NCBI GenBank assembly: GCA_022747635.1
Contig: JAKTNV010000026.1
Coordinates: forward strand, 5,452,007 to 5,516,006
Direction of reading: 5' to 3'
Length of the DNA stretch: 64,000 nt
Source: Hetaerina americana
Lineage: Eukaryota > Arthropoda > Insecta > Odonata > Calopterygidae
The position numbers were made by a program, and so were the translations under genes. The notes beneath the pieces were generated by a model. It was not told the origin of the DNA and did no database searches. It saw nothing but the letters and a program-made list of their open reading frames with translations. Numbering within the stretch: the stretch's first letter is position 1; each line of letters opens with the position of its first letter. Below, one piece after another: positions 1 to 11,896 of the stretch.

Positions 1-2466
1 CTGGTACGAGATCGCTGATAATTTGCTGCACGTTACTGCTTACCACTGTTCGCTCTATGTAGGAGAGTTCACGATTATGATTATGTCACTCCATGTCGCA
101 AAATTTGTGCAAGAGTAATGAAATTGTCTTTAGGCATTCCGTGAATCCGGGATAGCCACAGGAGATGTCCATGAAATTAACTATATCTATAAAGATTAGT
201 GGAGACGGTCGAAGAAAAAATATTGCCAAAAATTTTAAAGTAAAGGAAAACGGTTTTCAAATTGTTGCAATTGACGAAGTATATTTATTGACCTATGAAA
301 TTTTGTTATTTATCAAATATTACACAAGTACAGCATAGTGATATTATTTAACGTTATTATAACTTTTAATGAGATAATACTACTACTTGCGTGAAACTGC
401 TGTACATTTACGATCTAATCCATTTTACCTCGTAGCTTATAATTTTTCCAAAATATAAAATAAATATGAATAATAATAAAATATAAATGGAAAAAATAGT
501 AGTAAAATGATACAGGTACAGATACTGTAGAAGAGAAAAGGTACGTAAACCTGTAATGTTTTTAGGTTAAACTTTAGGGAAAATCGGAAGTGTAGTGGAT
601 TTGTTTGATGTAGGTTTGTCATACAGTTATGGGAGGTTTATACCTACGGGTAAATGAAGAAAATGAGCGCGTAATGAAGATGATGGCACCCTTAGTCATG
701 CGGAAGTCTTTACATCGTGCTTATAGTGTTCCGCATGTATTTTATGCTATGGAAACACCAAGTCTGGAAAATTAGAACTCATATTTGAGTAAATTTACGA
801 ATGATCAAAATGCACCTAACGTGAATGTCAAAAGGGGGATTGAATTTATGTAGTATGTAATCAAAATCTATTCAAGCAAAATATGTTACCGATACTGTAG
901 CATATAATGAGCTCATTCATATATTAATTTCATGGCATTAAGAAGACCGTCATTCTTGAATTTAGCCTACATTTAACACTTTTAAATTCAATGCAATTAT
1001 CATCTATTTTATATTATACATGCAATGTAAAATATCAAGACAAATTTTCAAGTATGAACGTTAGGGTAAGGAATGTTTGAAACTAAATGAAGATGAAAAG
1101 TTTATTTTAATGTGAATTGTCAACCCTACGTATTTGTTATTTATGGGTAGATAATTTGGTAAAAATGTTCAAAAGCACTTCAATGAATTTGGAGAATAAG
1201 AGATGCTAAATATTTTCCTTCAAATTACTTTCCATGCCGAAGGAAGTAGAAGTCATGGTAATTTATTCAAACTTTTAATTATTAGTCGATTACAGAAGGC
1301 GAAAATTAATATTTTCTTGAGACTCTTTCGATGTCTTGGATTTTATCTGTTTTGAGCATTTTCCTACTTTCTCCTCATATGAAATAGTGTAAAATTTTAT
1401 TTACGTAGTTGACAATGGGAACATAGCGAGACAGTCTAGGGAGTTAATCGTTTTTTTGCACTGGCCGGAGGGTTCCGGTTTCATATCCCTGATTATACCA
1501 ACATGGTTGAACAGCGCCATCTCTAATCCAAAATGTGCGACTTTCGGAATCTAGAATTTCGCGGGAACTAACTTGCGTAACTTGCAAGTGTGGTGATAGT
1601 CACCTGAGGTTTAGTTTGGTCGTGGCTGTCTATTAGCTGTCACCTGTTTAAGACAATCTTTGGCTTTAGTTTAGATACCTGGGTGGGATATCCATAGGAA
1701 TTAATTGTTGCCTTTTGCTTGTTTACTGTGGATGGATTAGATCCTGGAGTTTTTGATATGTTTGATGTACATAGGACAGGGAGCATTGTGTATGTATGCA
1801 ATATTAAGTGTTCTGGGAGCTGAGCCAGCAATGTTTGCACTGCGTCATTACCAACGACAAAACTCAAGACCCTTGTGCTATCACGCGGAACCACCTGGTC
1901 ATTATCTTTTTAATCAGAAAAATACTTCTGATTTGAACTGATTCTCAAATTTCTTACCTAGTTAATTGAAATGCTGCGGCAAAATGATGTTCCTTTCAAG
2001 AATTCTGTTTTCAAAATATTTCCATAAATAAGGTTTAAACACATCATTAATGAATTAGAAGCTCTGTCATGTTGATGTTTTTCAATTATGCTTATTATTT
2101 ATAATTTTTTTAAATTATGTATGTGAAAAATGAGATGTTTTATAAACTGAATGTAACTAATGATTTAAAAACCATGATACTTGAAATTTTGTCAGGTAAT
2201 ACTATAAAATATAATTCTAACTAAAGTAAAAATTATGGTTTTGATTAATTAATTGATAATTTGAATTATTTCTTTTTTTAATAATATGAATTCCTCCCAA
2301 AAATTTTTAAAAGTAAACACCATGCGTTAACAATAATTAGTTTAGTTATACCTCAAATCAGAGACTCACTGCTATTTGTATTCAAATACTTTTAGAAGGG
2401 AATATTTTTTGTTGAGGTTTTAAAGGAAATTGAATGTGAACAAAAAATGTTCAGAATTAATAATAT
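1..2466. other. AT-rich spacer, nothing recognised
   Basis: Only short open frames with no recognisable motif, no cloverleaf and no paired repeats were seen here. The sequence is AT-rich and reads like intergenic or intronic DNA. An unrecognised exon cannot be excluded without transcripts or homology. Confidence 0.5.
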
Positions 2467-2770
2467 GGGGATCGGAATGGTGCGATGGCTAACGTACAGG
2501 CTTCCCACAGAGAGGGCCCAGGTTCAAATTCTGGTGGCAACAAATAATTGTCAGTGGTGTCGCGATCCCTACTTGAGGTGCTTTGTGGAGAGCACTTTGA
2601 GTGAGTACGACTTCCGTCAGATGGGACGTTAAACTGCGGACCCCTTGGCGCCTTTCCTTAAGAGTAGGCTAATGCCGACGCCGGGTCCCTCTCCACCCTT
2701 CCTTTCCCATCCATTCCTAATGGTGCAAGTGATCTTTGCTGACGGCCACCTCCCATAAAAACTACTACTA
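2467..2770 (+). mobile_element. SINE-1, full-length copy (tRNA-derived)
   Basis: A 304-bp SINE. It starts with ggggatcgg, has a Pol III box-A-like segment near 2478-2500 and a box-B-like ggttcaaattc at 2521-2531. A body of about 220 bp follows, and it ends in an (ACT)n tail at 2761-2770. The body (from tcgatccctacttgagg-like sequence to the ACT tail) recurs at 49388-49698 on the minus strand and at 55646-55861 and 55920-56169 on the plus strand, which shows it is a dispersed family. The tRNA-like head is shared only with the minus-strand copy. No clear target duplication was found, and this copy is the most diverged of the four, so it is probably the oldest. It has no coding capacity and would depend on a LINE for movement. 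Confidence 0.85.
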
Positions 2771-5533
2771 TGAATAATACTAAATTTGAATGTTTTTTAG
2801 TCATTTGAACCATTGTTTTATTTTGAAACAGCATTAGGCCCTTAGATTGCTGGTTTTAACGTGCTAAAAATTGGTTCATTATTTTAGACTCGACCAGTAA
2901 AGATCGTCTCCAGACAAATTGTCATAGATAGATATACAGTAAGGGAAGTAAAGTAGCCAGTGAGAATACCTGAGACACCTGATATGGAAGGTCGTAGGCT
3001 GGTCGTCATAGTGATGAGAGAAATAAACAGTATGTCAATCAAAACCCAAACCACTGTATATGGACGTTCATATTAATCACTGGGGATGGGTAGTGATGGG
3101 GGCCCGAGCAGGCGAAAGGGATCATAGAAGGCAAAATTCACATGGGAGCTGAAGAAGAGAAGGGAGGTACGATGCGATGGGTGGTCGCCTGCAGCTATGA
3201 CGTCTAAAGTACGTAGTTGAACCACGTTCTCGCACATACATATTTGGAGAAACAAATGTCATTCATTTAGAAAAAGGTTGCCTAAGCGAATCTTGCATTT
3301 TTGCTATCCATTTCATTTTTTTATATCGCTAATGAGTGTGATGCGGACATTTTTATTGGATTTAAAGGAAAAAATATCATGCGCAACAATATCGCAGAAG
3401 GTGATACGAAAAGTGGCTTTTGTACGGGACGGTTCTCAGTAAAAGAGGCGACAAGAATAATGAAGTCTGTGAACTATAAGTCATTTTCATTCTATTCACA
3501 TTCACTATCATTCCACTTGGTTTATTGCTTGAAAAGTTTTCTCTAGAGTATTAGCGTATTTTCTCATGATTAATATCGGCGTTGTCAAGGACCCTTATGT
3601 TGCGCAATAATATTTTGAGTCACATATTCCAATCTGTATCCGAAGTGGAAAAAATATGGGGCAATATGGAGAGACAACGCGAATTTACCCCTTAGGCTAA
3701 CATTATGAGCAAGAGAATGATTTGCTCCAATTTTAAGATGGAAAGCTTATTCAAAAATAATAAATAAATTTTTCAAGAGATAAACATCATAGTAAGAACC
3801 TGGATTATTGGCATAAAGCATCGTTTTTATGAGCCACCTGGGTGAATAGTACATGGGAATACTAAAAATGACCCAGTGAGGAAAAGCCAACTGGGTTACA
3901 ATCTAATTAACATTGAGGAAATAAAGAAACATTTTTGATTTATCAAATCGATAGAAATGGTTCAAAAACCTTTCGGGATGAAGTAAAGTTTGATCATTCT
4001 CACATTTCAACTGTTGCCGAAAATATTACGAAGGCAATACAAAAATAAAACGTGTCAATAAATAATTTGATGGAATATTAATAAAGGGCAGCATTTTTGA
4101 GAGTGAAGATGAATTTGACGCCTTTAAAACTCGTGAATTAGAAACAATCTAGAAAGAAAGGGAATTCATATTTATTGACCTACAAAGTGGTGAATGGCAA
4201 TCAAAGATTTTCCTACAGAAATTTACAAATCGTAACAGGCAAAAATCATCCAAATAATTGTATAACTTTTTATTGGTGTTTATGCATTTGAATTTTGCAT
4301 CCGACACCATGCATTCGATGAGAATACATTATAAATTTAAAGATTTATTTCCTATTACATTTATATGAATCACATACGGGTATTTACTGCAACCTTTAGA
4401 AAAAATAAACACAATTTTTAGGGTTGGCAGAAAAGTGACGGGGAGCAATAAAGTGATAGACTTATTTATAGGAACAGGAGTTTCAGAGCAAGGTGCAGTA
4501 TTAGAATGTAGATAAATTGTTGAGAGTAGCTTCTCGAAAGAATGAATCCTAAACTGAGTTTTATGGTAGTTTAGAAACCGAGTGAAGTGAGGCTAAATTC
4601 ATGCCAAATTAAGAAACACTGATTCAGTCTATTAAAAGTCCTATTGAAGTGGAAGTGTATATCGGGTAGAGGATGACATTAGGTGGCGCAGATCTCGTGA
4701 ATCATAAATGTTGGGTGTCGCAAAACTTTAACTGCTTTCATCTCTAAATTTCAATTATAATTTTTCTAGAAACATCAAGGAAAGAAGTTTGAATAAGGTA
4801 ACTTCATAAATTTGATTTCTTTCTCCTGTTCCAATTCTACTATTTCCTTGCAACTTCAACCGAAGAGTTGAATGAGGTAACTATATCAAATACGTCAATT
4901 TCTAGAGTTTCATTCAACAACGTTCGACAAAATGGTAACACTGGGTAATTTTGTGGCCACGATTAATTATAAGGTTAAACCACTTCGCCTGGCCAAATTC
5001 TTCATTTCACGACCCAGGTTTAGACTTACAAAGGCATCATCGTGATGGCCTAATTATGGCCCATAAGTGTTTCATAAAAATGTGTGTCAACCCACACTGC
5101 ATCGTAAAAAAACTGGAATCGTGCGAATTTGCTTTCAGCAATTTCGGTTTATTGGCTCTAATATAGCTCAGGGTGCCTCCACTAAAGTATTTTGACTCCG
5201 AAAATGCTACCCATTAACCTGCATCAATAAAGTATGTACCTTATTATGAAAAACTCCAGAATTCATCAATTATTTTTAGGGAAAATTAATTATAGATAAT
5301 ATCCAGTAAACTAATTCAAATAACTGTCAGGCAAAAGATTATAATTATTTTTTTATTTGTTTTTTATAGGATTAAGCCTTTGGGCCTAATGACTGACGTT
5401 TTACACGTGCATGTGTTGTGCATTTGAGAAAATAAGTTATTGTCATTTTTTGGAAGAGCGAAGAGTATCAGGACAAATTGAATAAACCTGAAGTGAAATG
5501 GTATAATTACGATGATATTCTACGATCAATATT
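2771..5533. other. AT-rich spacer, nothing recognised
   Basis: No protein motif, RNA gene or repeat family could be recognised. The open frames at 3301-3546 and 4951-5166 are short, compositionally ordinary and without identifiable domains. Confidence 0.5.
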
Positions 5534-5696
5534 ACCCAGGCGGGTTCAATTCCAGCCTCGGTAGGTTTCCCTACGCCTGGGGCTTGGGTGTTTGTAATTG
5601 TAAACTGTAATGCACTGGGGTTATGTGGAAGAATGTTCTATAAAGTCTCGATCTTGCCCGAAGAGAAAAGACGTTATATAAATAAATCAATCAATT
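5534..5696 (+). mobile_element. SINE-3, 5'-truncated copy
   Basis: Starts inside a tRNA-like T arm (box-B-like gggttcaattcc near 5542). It continues with a body containing ggcttgggtgtttgtaa and ends with a short aatcaatcaa-type tail near 5685-5696. The minus strand of 23637-23755 carries the same order of blocks: box B, then 'cctcgg/ccttgg', then 'ggtttccc/gtttctccc', then 'ggcttgggtgt'. The pair therefore defines a second SINE family in this window. Box A is missing, so the copy is 5'-truncated. Confidence 0.6.
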
Positions 5697-5876
5697 AGCT
5701 CCAATTCAATACATATTTCCACGATGGAAATAAAATGTTTTCTCTCGTTGTACCATTAACAGTGTGCCAAAGATTGCGCTTTCAGTTAAACTGAAAAATT
5801 GAAAACTGAATTAAAGGTGCCTAGGCAACCTTCGACATCTGAACGAACAGAATTTGAGCGTCCAACGTTAGTGTGG

Positions 5877-5945
5877 CCGGCACTTGGGTGACAGGCTTTT
5901 GGAAGACCGGCGTTTGGGCGGCCGGCTCGTGGGCTGACCGGTCCG
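5877..5945 (+). repeat. 15-bp minisatellite, about 4 units
   Basis: Successive units begin at 5877, 5892, 5907 and 5922 with the consensus CCGGCNTTTGGGNGA, and a partial unit begins at 5938. Units are 15-16 bp and diverged. A further related block (ccggcattcggatga) occurs near 5969. Nothing suggests coding. Confidence 0.7.
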
Positions 5946-6102
5946 TTGTAGTAGGGTCATTTGTGTCACCGGCATTCGGATGAAAATGGCCATCTGGCTG
6001 TCTGTTATTTCAGATAAATGGCTATTGAAAAAATTTCCTTTCAAATTAAACGTTCGTTATCAACCATATTTAGTGTTTCATTATGCAAAATGTAAATATA
6101 TT

Positions 6103-6126
6103 TTTATTTATTTATTTATTTATTTA
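6103..6126 (+). repeat. (TTTA)n microsatellite
   Basis: About six perfect TTTA units in an AT-rich spacer. Confidence 0.9.
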
Positions 6127-7351
6127 GTAAAAATTGTGCACATACAGCAGGATTGCCAATTTACAGTGACACATATAACAGGAATATAAAAAGAGGCGCA
6201 AAAATGTCTGGTATTTTTTTTATGTATTAGGCTTAGCAATCATACAGAAAAGCTTGGAAAAGGGAGTATTTTACTAGGATATAACAAAGAAAAGTCACAG
6301 AAAATGAATGTTTTTTACCCTTTTCAACAAACTTTGCTGGTGCGTACAAAATATGTGTATCACCACTGTTACAGTCCGTGCGCGTGTCCCTTCCTTCTCT
6401 TGAATTATCTTAATGCCTGCATTGCTATTTAATAAGGCACTCATAAATTATTACTTTTTCAGGAGAAATACCTGACTGCTAGCATTTGAGTATTTCTAAA
6501 AAACGTTTTGGCTTAGTATTTTCACCTTTAGTTGCAGTGAGAATGCTGAAGTGCGACCCAATTGATCTCAATGCATACTATATTTACGGCATTATTCCTT
6601 CAAATTATTTTTCAAACAGATACAAATCATTTTATATATATTCATGAGGTGATAGTGAATCTGACTAAATAATTCTTAGTTGTCCTTGTTTGATATCTGA
6701 CGTATTAATTAAATTGAAATAATCATAAAACATTTAGGCCTGGAAAATTGTACAGAGTCAACTAAATCTTTTGTAATTTCCACTCCTCTTCCTGCTCTAT
6801 GTATGACATAATCGAATAAGTTGATTTATTTTGGGTTGCCTCAGATTAAAATTATTCAATTTTACTACGAATTGGTGAAGTTTCGTTCTAGCATTATTAT
6901 ATAGTTTTTAGTGTACAATATTCTCTGAATTTAATAGCTCTATATCATTTCGACTAAGGCAGTTATTTTTTTATTAACGATTAATTATCCATTTGCTTTG
7001 ATAAACTGTTTTTCTCGTGATAGCAGTAATCAGGGATGGCAATCTAAGTTTCCCATTTTACTCAACGTCATTCTCCCATAAAAATTGATAACTAACATAC
7101 TTGAACTCATAAAATACACACCAGGGTACGGGTTATTGGTGACTGACTGAACATGATACCATGCAATTACGTTTCCGCATAGTTACTGAACAATACATGA
7201 ACGTCCAGTCTCATATCTTTAAAAAAAATAAAATCTCAGTTTATTTGAAAGACTTATTCCTCATTTTCTAAAGACTCTTCTCATGAAACAATGCTTGACT
7301 TAAAATTACTGCATCATCATGTATTTTATGTTATTTATTATGTATATATTT

Positions 7352-7435
7352 ATTCGCACTACATAACTGTAACCTGACGCTTGTATACATATGTATATAT
7401 GAATTCGCGGCTACATAACTGTAACCTGACACTTG
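7352..7435 (+). repeat. 52-bp tandem duplication
   Basis: The phrase ctacataactgtaacctgac occurs at 7359 and again at 7411, each preceded by an attcgc-containing segment. This gives two tandem units of about 52 bp with a few differences. Confidence 0.7.
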
Positions 7436-7925
7436 GAATGATTTCTTTCATACAGGCTGAAGCCATTGCATTCGTTTGATTTATTAGGTTACATGACATC
7501 CTTATGAAAAAATAATAACTCTTTGCTATCATATAGAGTTGATGCATCGAGTAGTTTGCCGCCAAAGCCATGCGGTAAGCCCTTTGTAAAAAAAACAATG
7601 CCTAGGTATTGCTAGGTTAAGGCAGGCATTTAAGCCCGCATAAATTCTGAAACCAATTTGCCCTTTCAAGTTCATATTTAATTATTCAGTTCACAACTGG
7701 CTACAAAGGAAGACGACTGATTTCTTCTTCTACTCAAGGATGTGGACTATTGTCTTTTGACCTTCTATTACCATTGCGAGCGTCAATAAACATTACTGCT
7801 TCAAAAGTTACGAATACATTTTGAGTATAAGTTGTAGTTTTTACTCAGGCCATTACTCTGCGTAGCATAACCTGATATGTTTATTTCTTTATTCCCATTT
7901 AAAGTTGAGGTTTTCCTAACGGGGA

Positions 7926-8165
7926 ACGTGGTAGTCCAGTGGGCTACTGACCGGTGGTCCCGGGTTCGATTACGGGTGATGCCCATGGGCTCTCTCGACT
8001 TCACACAAGCTGTGTGATATTTCGGGTTACAAATATTCCCGGGAAATCGTAGGCGGGATAGGAGAAGGAATTGGCCCCGCTAGCCTTATGTGTGGATTTA
8101 TAACGCCTATGGGCCTTATTAATAGGCGAAAGTCTACCCTTAACCATCAGACCAAACTTCAGGCT
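7926..8165 (+). mobile_element. SINE-2, copy A (tRNA-derived)
   Basis: Box-A-like tggtagtccagtggg near 7929 is followed about 30 bp later by box-B-like gggttcgattac at 7962-7973. The body contains tcccgggaaatcg, ggcgggatagg and a terminal segment tctacccttaaccatca. The same order of blocks (Pol III boxes, tcccgggaaat, a Pu/Py-rich block, ttaccctcacccatcat) is found at 20729-20945, so the two are diverged copies of one family. The 3' end merges with a short hairpin at 8133-8182. Confidence 0.65.
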
Positions 8166-8182
8166 TGATGGTTAAGGGTAGA
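8133..8182. repeat. Perfect 17-bp inverted repeat, 16-nt loop
   Basis: The left arm 8133-8149 (tctacccttaaccatca) is exactly complementary to the right arm 8166-8182. The left arm coincides with the 3' end of the SINE-2 copy, so the hairpin may be a junction between two oppositely oriented SINE ends and not a functional terminator. Confidence 0.85.
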
Positions 8183-8384
8183 TAACTGTGTTTTTTCTGA
8201 CGGTGATTGGTGAAATTATGATGCCTGTGGCCTAAAACCCCATTCGCACAAGGATTTCGTAGAGTTTACAGGTAAACTGGGTCCAGAACTGTATTAATAA
8301 GTAGGGGTTTCTTAATGCTGTCCAGGCGGCTGACTTGTATCATATCGCACGACCAACTCAACTCCGAAAGACCAATCTCAAATT

Positions 8385-8500
8385 TGACCATGCGAATTCA
8401 CACCAGGCAGGAGTCGAACCCGTAGTCTTCAGTTTTTCTGGTGGATGGATCTCCCTAGAAGATATGTATAGTGCCAGTACGTTACCATGCTAAATTAGAC
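8385..8500 (-). mobile_element. tRNA-like SINE head (minus strand)
   Basis: Read on the minus strand, a box-A-like tagcatggtaacgtactgg lies near 8476-8495 and a box-B-like gggttcgactcctgcc near 8405-8420. The spacing is about 55-60 bp, as in tRNA-derived Pol III promoters. The stretch 8210-8385 downstream on the minus strand may be its body, but no second copy was found in this window. Confidence 0.5.
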
Positions 8501-9259
8501 TAATTATTCTTCAAACTCATTTTGAAAAAATATATACTTAAAATTATATTTTTTTAAATCATTCTCTTGCTTCATATTTCTCCATCTTGAAGTCTCACAA
8601 TTTCATTTCACATTATAAAAGCTACAATGGATGTAATACATAATTGAATGCTCCGAGGTGACCTGGTACCATTAATAAATTATTAAAATTCATTGCTTAA
8701 AAGAGGAGGTGAATATGCTGCTGTCACAATCAAATCACATATGGTGTTAATTTCCGTAAATGTTGTGATTCTGCAAAAATGTTAGAATTTTTGTGTAGAT
8801 TGCAAATTACTTTAGTCGCACAACAGCCAAAAATTAAAATGAAGGAGTGCCGGTTTAAAATGTAATTTTTCGAACCTAGTGAACACTGCTGAAACATTTT
8901 AAGTGCATTGTAGGCTTCAAGATAACAATATTTTTAAATAGCCTCAAAGACAACCCAGTTTTAGGAATGGTATACTATATATTGACGTTCAGATAGTTAT
9001 ACAGAGAATTAATGTGATAACCTGAGAGATATGCTGAATTACTTACAAGATTCTCAAGTACGGCTGGTCATTATCCGCTGACAGTTCCTCACTTTGGTGT
9101 AGTTCAATTAGTAGTCTTCTGTCCAATCGATTTCGAAGTCATGCAACGTGAATGTAAACACACATTGGAAAATATTCACTCGATGTCACACACTTTTTCA
9201 CCAAAAACAAAACACCTTTCACTCCACTACGCGAACACCACCTACCGTCGAAGAAATCC
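8501..9259. other. AT-rich spacer, nothing recognised
   Basis: No feature recognised apart from a minus-strand splice-donor-like GTAAGT at 9046-9041, next to the CpG-rich island that follows. Confidence 0.4.
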
Positions 9260-10140
9260 AACAAATCGCGTCCGACCGAACAAACCGCGACCACGCGTTC
9301 ACCGCGAGAGATCACGTGTGCACCCGCGGCTCAGCGTCCCCGGCACCCGGGGCGGAGCAGCTCGGACCGCCGCCGGGGGGAGGTGGGAGGGCAAAGAGAG
9401 GTCAGGCGGAGGGGACAGGCACGGTCAAGGGGCCCGCACGAATGCCCCGATGACGGAAAACCCGCGGAAAAACGTTCCCGCCGCACAGCGACAGTCCTTT
9501 GTTCCTCCCCTCTGCGCGTGAAAACAAACCACGCACATGTGGACTCGAGTCCGCTCCCACTGCCTCCTCACCGGCTCGCACGACGTCTCCTTCTCTCCGG
9601 TAACGGACGCAGCGGGACGGCGAGCCCTCGACTCTTAACCTCTCTCGTCGTCCTCGCCGCCACTCGGTGTCCGTGCCGCGGACGGGGCGGAGGACTTGGC
9701 GGCGAACCACGGCGACGCGGCCGGCAAAAAGAGAGATACGGGAACGCCTTCCCCGCGCACGCCTTCCGTCCGACCGCGGCGGTTCCGGGCACAAGGCGCA
9801 GACAGACCGGCCGGGCGGTTCGGCCAGGGAGAGGGGGAGTGGGCGGATAGACGAGAGGAGGAGGGATAAGGAAAAAGGGACACACACATACAGAGCGGCG
9901 AGGGAGAAGGGATCGCACACGCGGGATTCAAAGAGTTCCCCACCGGGGCCCACCAACACCACCTCTTCCGCCCTTCTCCCGCCCTTCTCCTGGAGCTCCA
10001 CTTCCCCCCCTCTCTCTCAACCCCCCCGGAGCGCCCTCGACCCGAGAGAGGAGAGAGAAATGTCGGGATGCAACAAGGGGGTGGTGGGGTCTGGGGGAGG
10101 GGATGGCGGTGAGAGGAGAAGAGGAGGTACGTAACTGGTG
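9260..10140. promoter_or_regulatory. CpG-rich island, candidate promoter / first exon
   Basis: An abrupt switch from AT-rich DNA to GC-rich, CpG-dense sequence. Open frames occur in nearly every frame on both strands, which is what high GC alone produces; none has a recognisable domain. Two splice-donor-like signals flank it: GAG|GTACGTAAC at 10127 on the plus strand and GTAAGT at 9046-9041 on the minus strand. A promoter with a non-coding or short first exon would explain the island, but the direction of transcription cannot be decided from sequence. No TATA box or initiator stood out. Confidence 0.35.
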
Positions 10141-10471
10141 AGAGCGTCTTGAGGAGAGAGCAACGTCGAACCGCAAAAAAAATCTCCTCAACCGACAACT
10201 ACCCGGCCTCTCCAACCACCCTCGGCCGCGATCACCAGTATTGTCCGCCGTCCGCAGCAGCGTTTCCCCGACAAAACCCAACGGCTGGTGGAGCGACTCG
10301 GGACCGCGCGCTTAATTCGGGGCCGACTCTCAACCCCCTCTTCGCTGTCTCCGCCTCCCCCTCCTGCCGCTTCTGCTTCTCCCTCCCCCCGCACCCCTAC
10401 CACGCTTCAGCTTCTTGGGCAGGTGAGGGGAACGAGGCAGGGGGGGAGAGAGATGTCACTCCCACGCGATC

Positions 10472-10503
<32 letters not shown>

Positions 10504-10930
10504 GCGGAGAGAGGGGGAGGAAGAGGGAAGAGGAAAGGGAGTGGTGGTGATGGTGGAGTGGGGGCGTGGAGGGAGGAATCACACGTGCGCTGTCGCTGGA
10601 GAGCGAGTGTGGGAGAGATTGAAGGAGAAATGGGGAAGGAGATATCCCGAGAGGTGACCCTCTCTCTCTCTCGTCCTTTCTTTCCTCTCTTTGTGGGTAT
10701 ACGAAGAAATGGAGGAGATGGACGAAGGGCTCGTGGCGAGCGCGGCACGCACCGCCGGCGAAGCAATGATCGCCGTAGGGGAGAGGGAGAGAGAGAGTGG
10801 GAGAGATGTATTAGGGAGCGGAGTGCGAAGATATGAAAGGGGAGGCAGCGGTTGCTATTTTGTTAAGAGTGGAGGGGGAAGAAGTAGGGGATGGACTTGG
10901 GGTAGAGGTGGGGGATGACGAAGGAGTTGA
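10141..10930. repeat. Low-complexity purine/pyrimidine-rich block with (CT)n
   Basis: Continues the GC-rich island but is dominated by strand-asymmetric simple sequence: CT-rich at 10340-10400, (CT)n at 10471-10502, then GA-rich to about 10920. The open frames here encode Ser/Pro/Arg/Gly-rich low-complexity peptides and are composition artefacts. Confidence 0.7.
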
Positions 10931-11779
10931 TGACCAGTAGAGAGGGAAGTGAGGGTTCAACGCAAGCGAGTGACTTAAGTCCTTAGAGCACTGGGTTTCC
11001 TCTGCAGAGTGAGGGTCGAAACAATGCACCCATACCTATTCACTCCTACTATACAGGTGGACGTTGGGCCTTGCCATTATATTGCCTGGTTATGGACGTT
11101 GCCAATATTATCATGATTTTCAATCCCATAATTTTTTTGTAGTCGATCTCCTATTTCTGTTATTAATTGCCAGCCTCTTAATTCCCTCGTAGTTGCTTGC
11201 GCTGGTGGTTCCCATCTCTTGTCTCTAGCCCTTGGCCTAGTTCATATTTTTATTGTTCCTTTTATTGCGGTGTTCGGTAAATTTTGGTGTCCCAAGTTCA
11301 TACTATTAGTTGACCTATTATTTCCCTCCATATACTTTTCCCTCTTCTGCAACTTTTCCAAGATTTCTTAATAAGTTTCACAGTATATCCATTTTCTTTA
11401 CATCGTTCTTCCTTAATATCCGATTCCCATTTTTTTCTCTCTGTTTTCCATGCCGCTGCGTAAAAGTTTGCCTTTTTGTTGGAGTATAATTTTCACATCC
11501 TTCCAAAAATAACTCAATGTAGAGGTTTAATGAAGTATTTCACCACGTAAAAAACTTTGCTACCTGTTTTTATTATTCGTTAATTCTGGTTGTAATCAAT
11601 TATCACCAACTATGATGCCAATTTCTCTCTTTCTTCACGTAATACTCGCTTTTGACTCTGGGGCAAAAATATGAGAACTCCTTCGATTTCATACATCCTT
11701 TCGTAACTTTATTTCAGTTTATTTCTTTCTTAGTTCAATAGTATCAGCCTCAACTTTTTGGAAGTTCATTTTAATAAAT
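10931..11779. other. Spacer, nothing firmly recognised
   Basis: No gene recognised. On the minus strand around 11050-11250 there are short frames reading like a decayed retroelement peptide, but no diagnostic reverse transcriptase motif was seen, so I do not call it. Confidence 0.4.
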
Positions 11780-11896
11780 GAAAAAGAAACACTTTGTTCC
11801 AATCCACCACTTTATTATTCGTACCTGATGACGCCGTAGCGTCGAAACTAGTCGTACCTGTAATAAAGTGGTGGATTGGAACAAAGTTTCTTTTTC
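11780..11896. repeat. Fold-back repeat with hammerhead-like core
   Basis: The arms 11780-11817 and 11861-11896 are inverted copies differing by a 2-nt insertion. Between them lie GTAC, CTGATGA (11825-11831), a CGC/GCG hairpin, GAAAC (11844-11848), TA, GTC and GTAC (11854-11857). The order and the GTAC/GTAC helix match a minimal hammerhead ribozyme with a 2-bp helix III, except that stem II carries two extra bases (TC) next to GAAA. Such cores with near-absent helix III are known from Penelope-like retroelements. Assignment to that group is inference. Confidence 0.55.

Noticed and set aside
8133..8182. Transcription terminator hairpin
   Set aside because: The arms coincide with a SINE-2 3' end and the genome is eukaryotic, so a repeat junction explains it better.
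9141..10836. Many overlapping open frames of 100-199 codons on both strands
   Set aside because: Several frames are open at once over the same GC-rich, CpG-dense DNA, with Arg/Gly/Pro-rich products and no motifs. High GC explains them.
11821..11857. Fully canonical, active hammerhead ribozyme
   Set aside because: The CTGATGA and GAAAC cores and helix I fit, but stem II has two unpaired extra bases beside GAAA and helix III is only 2 bp. I keep it as hammerhead-like, not as a confirmed ribozyme.
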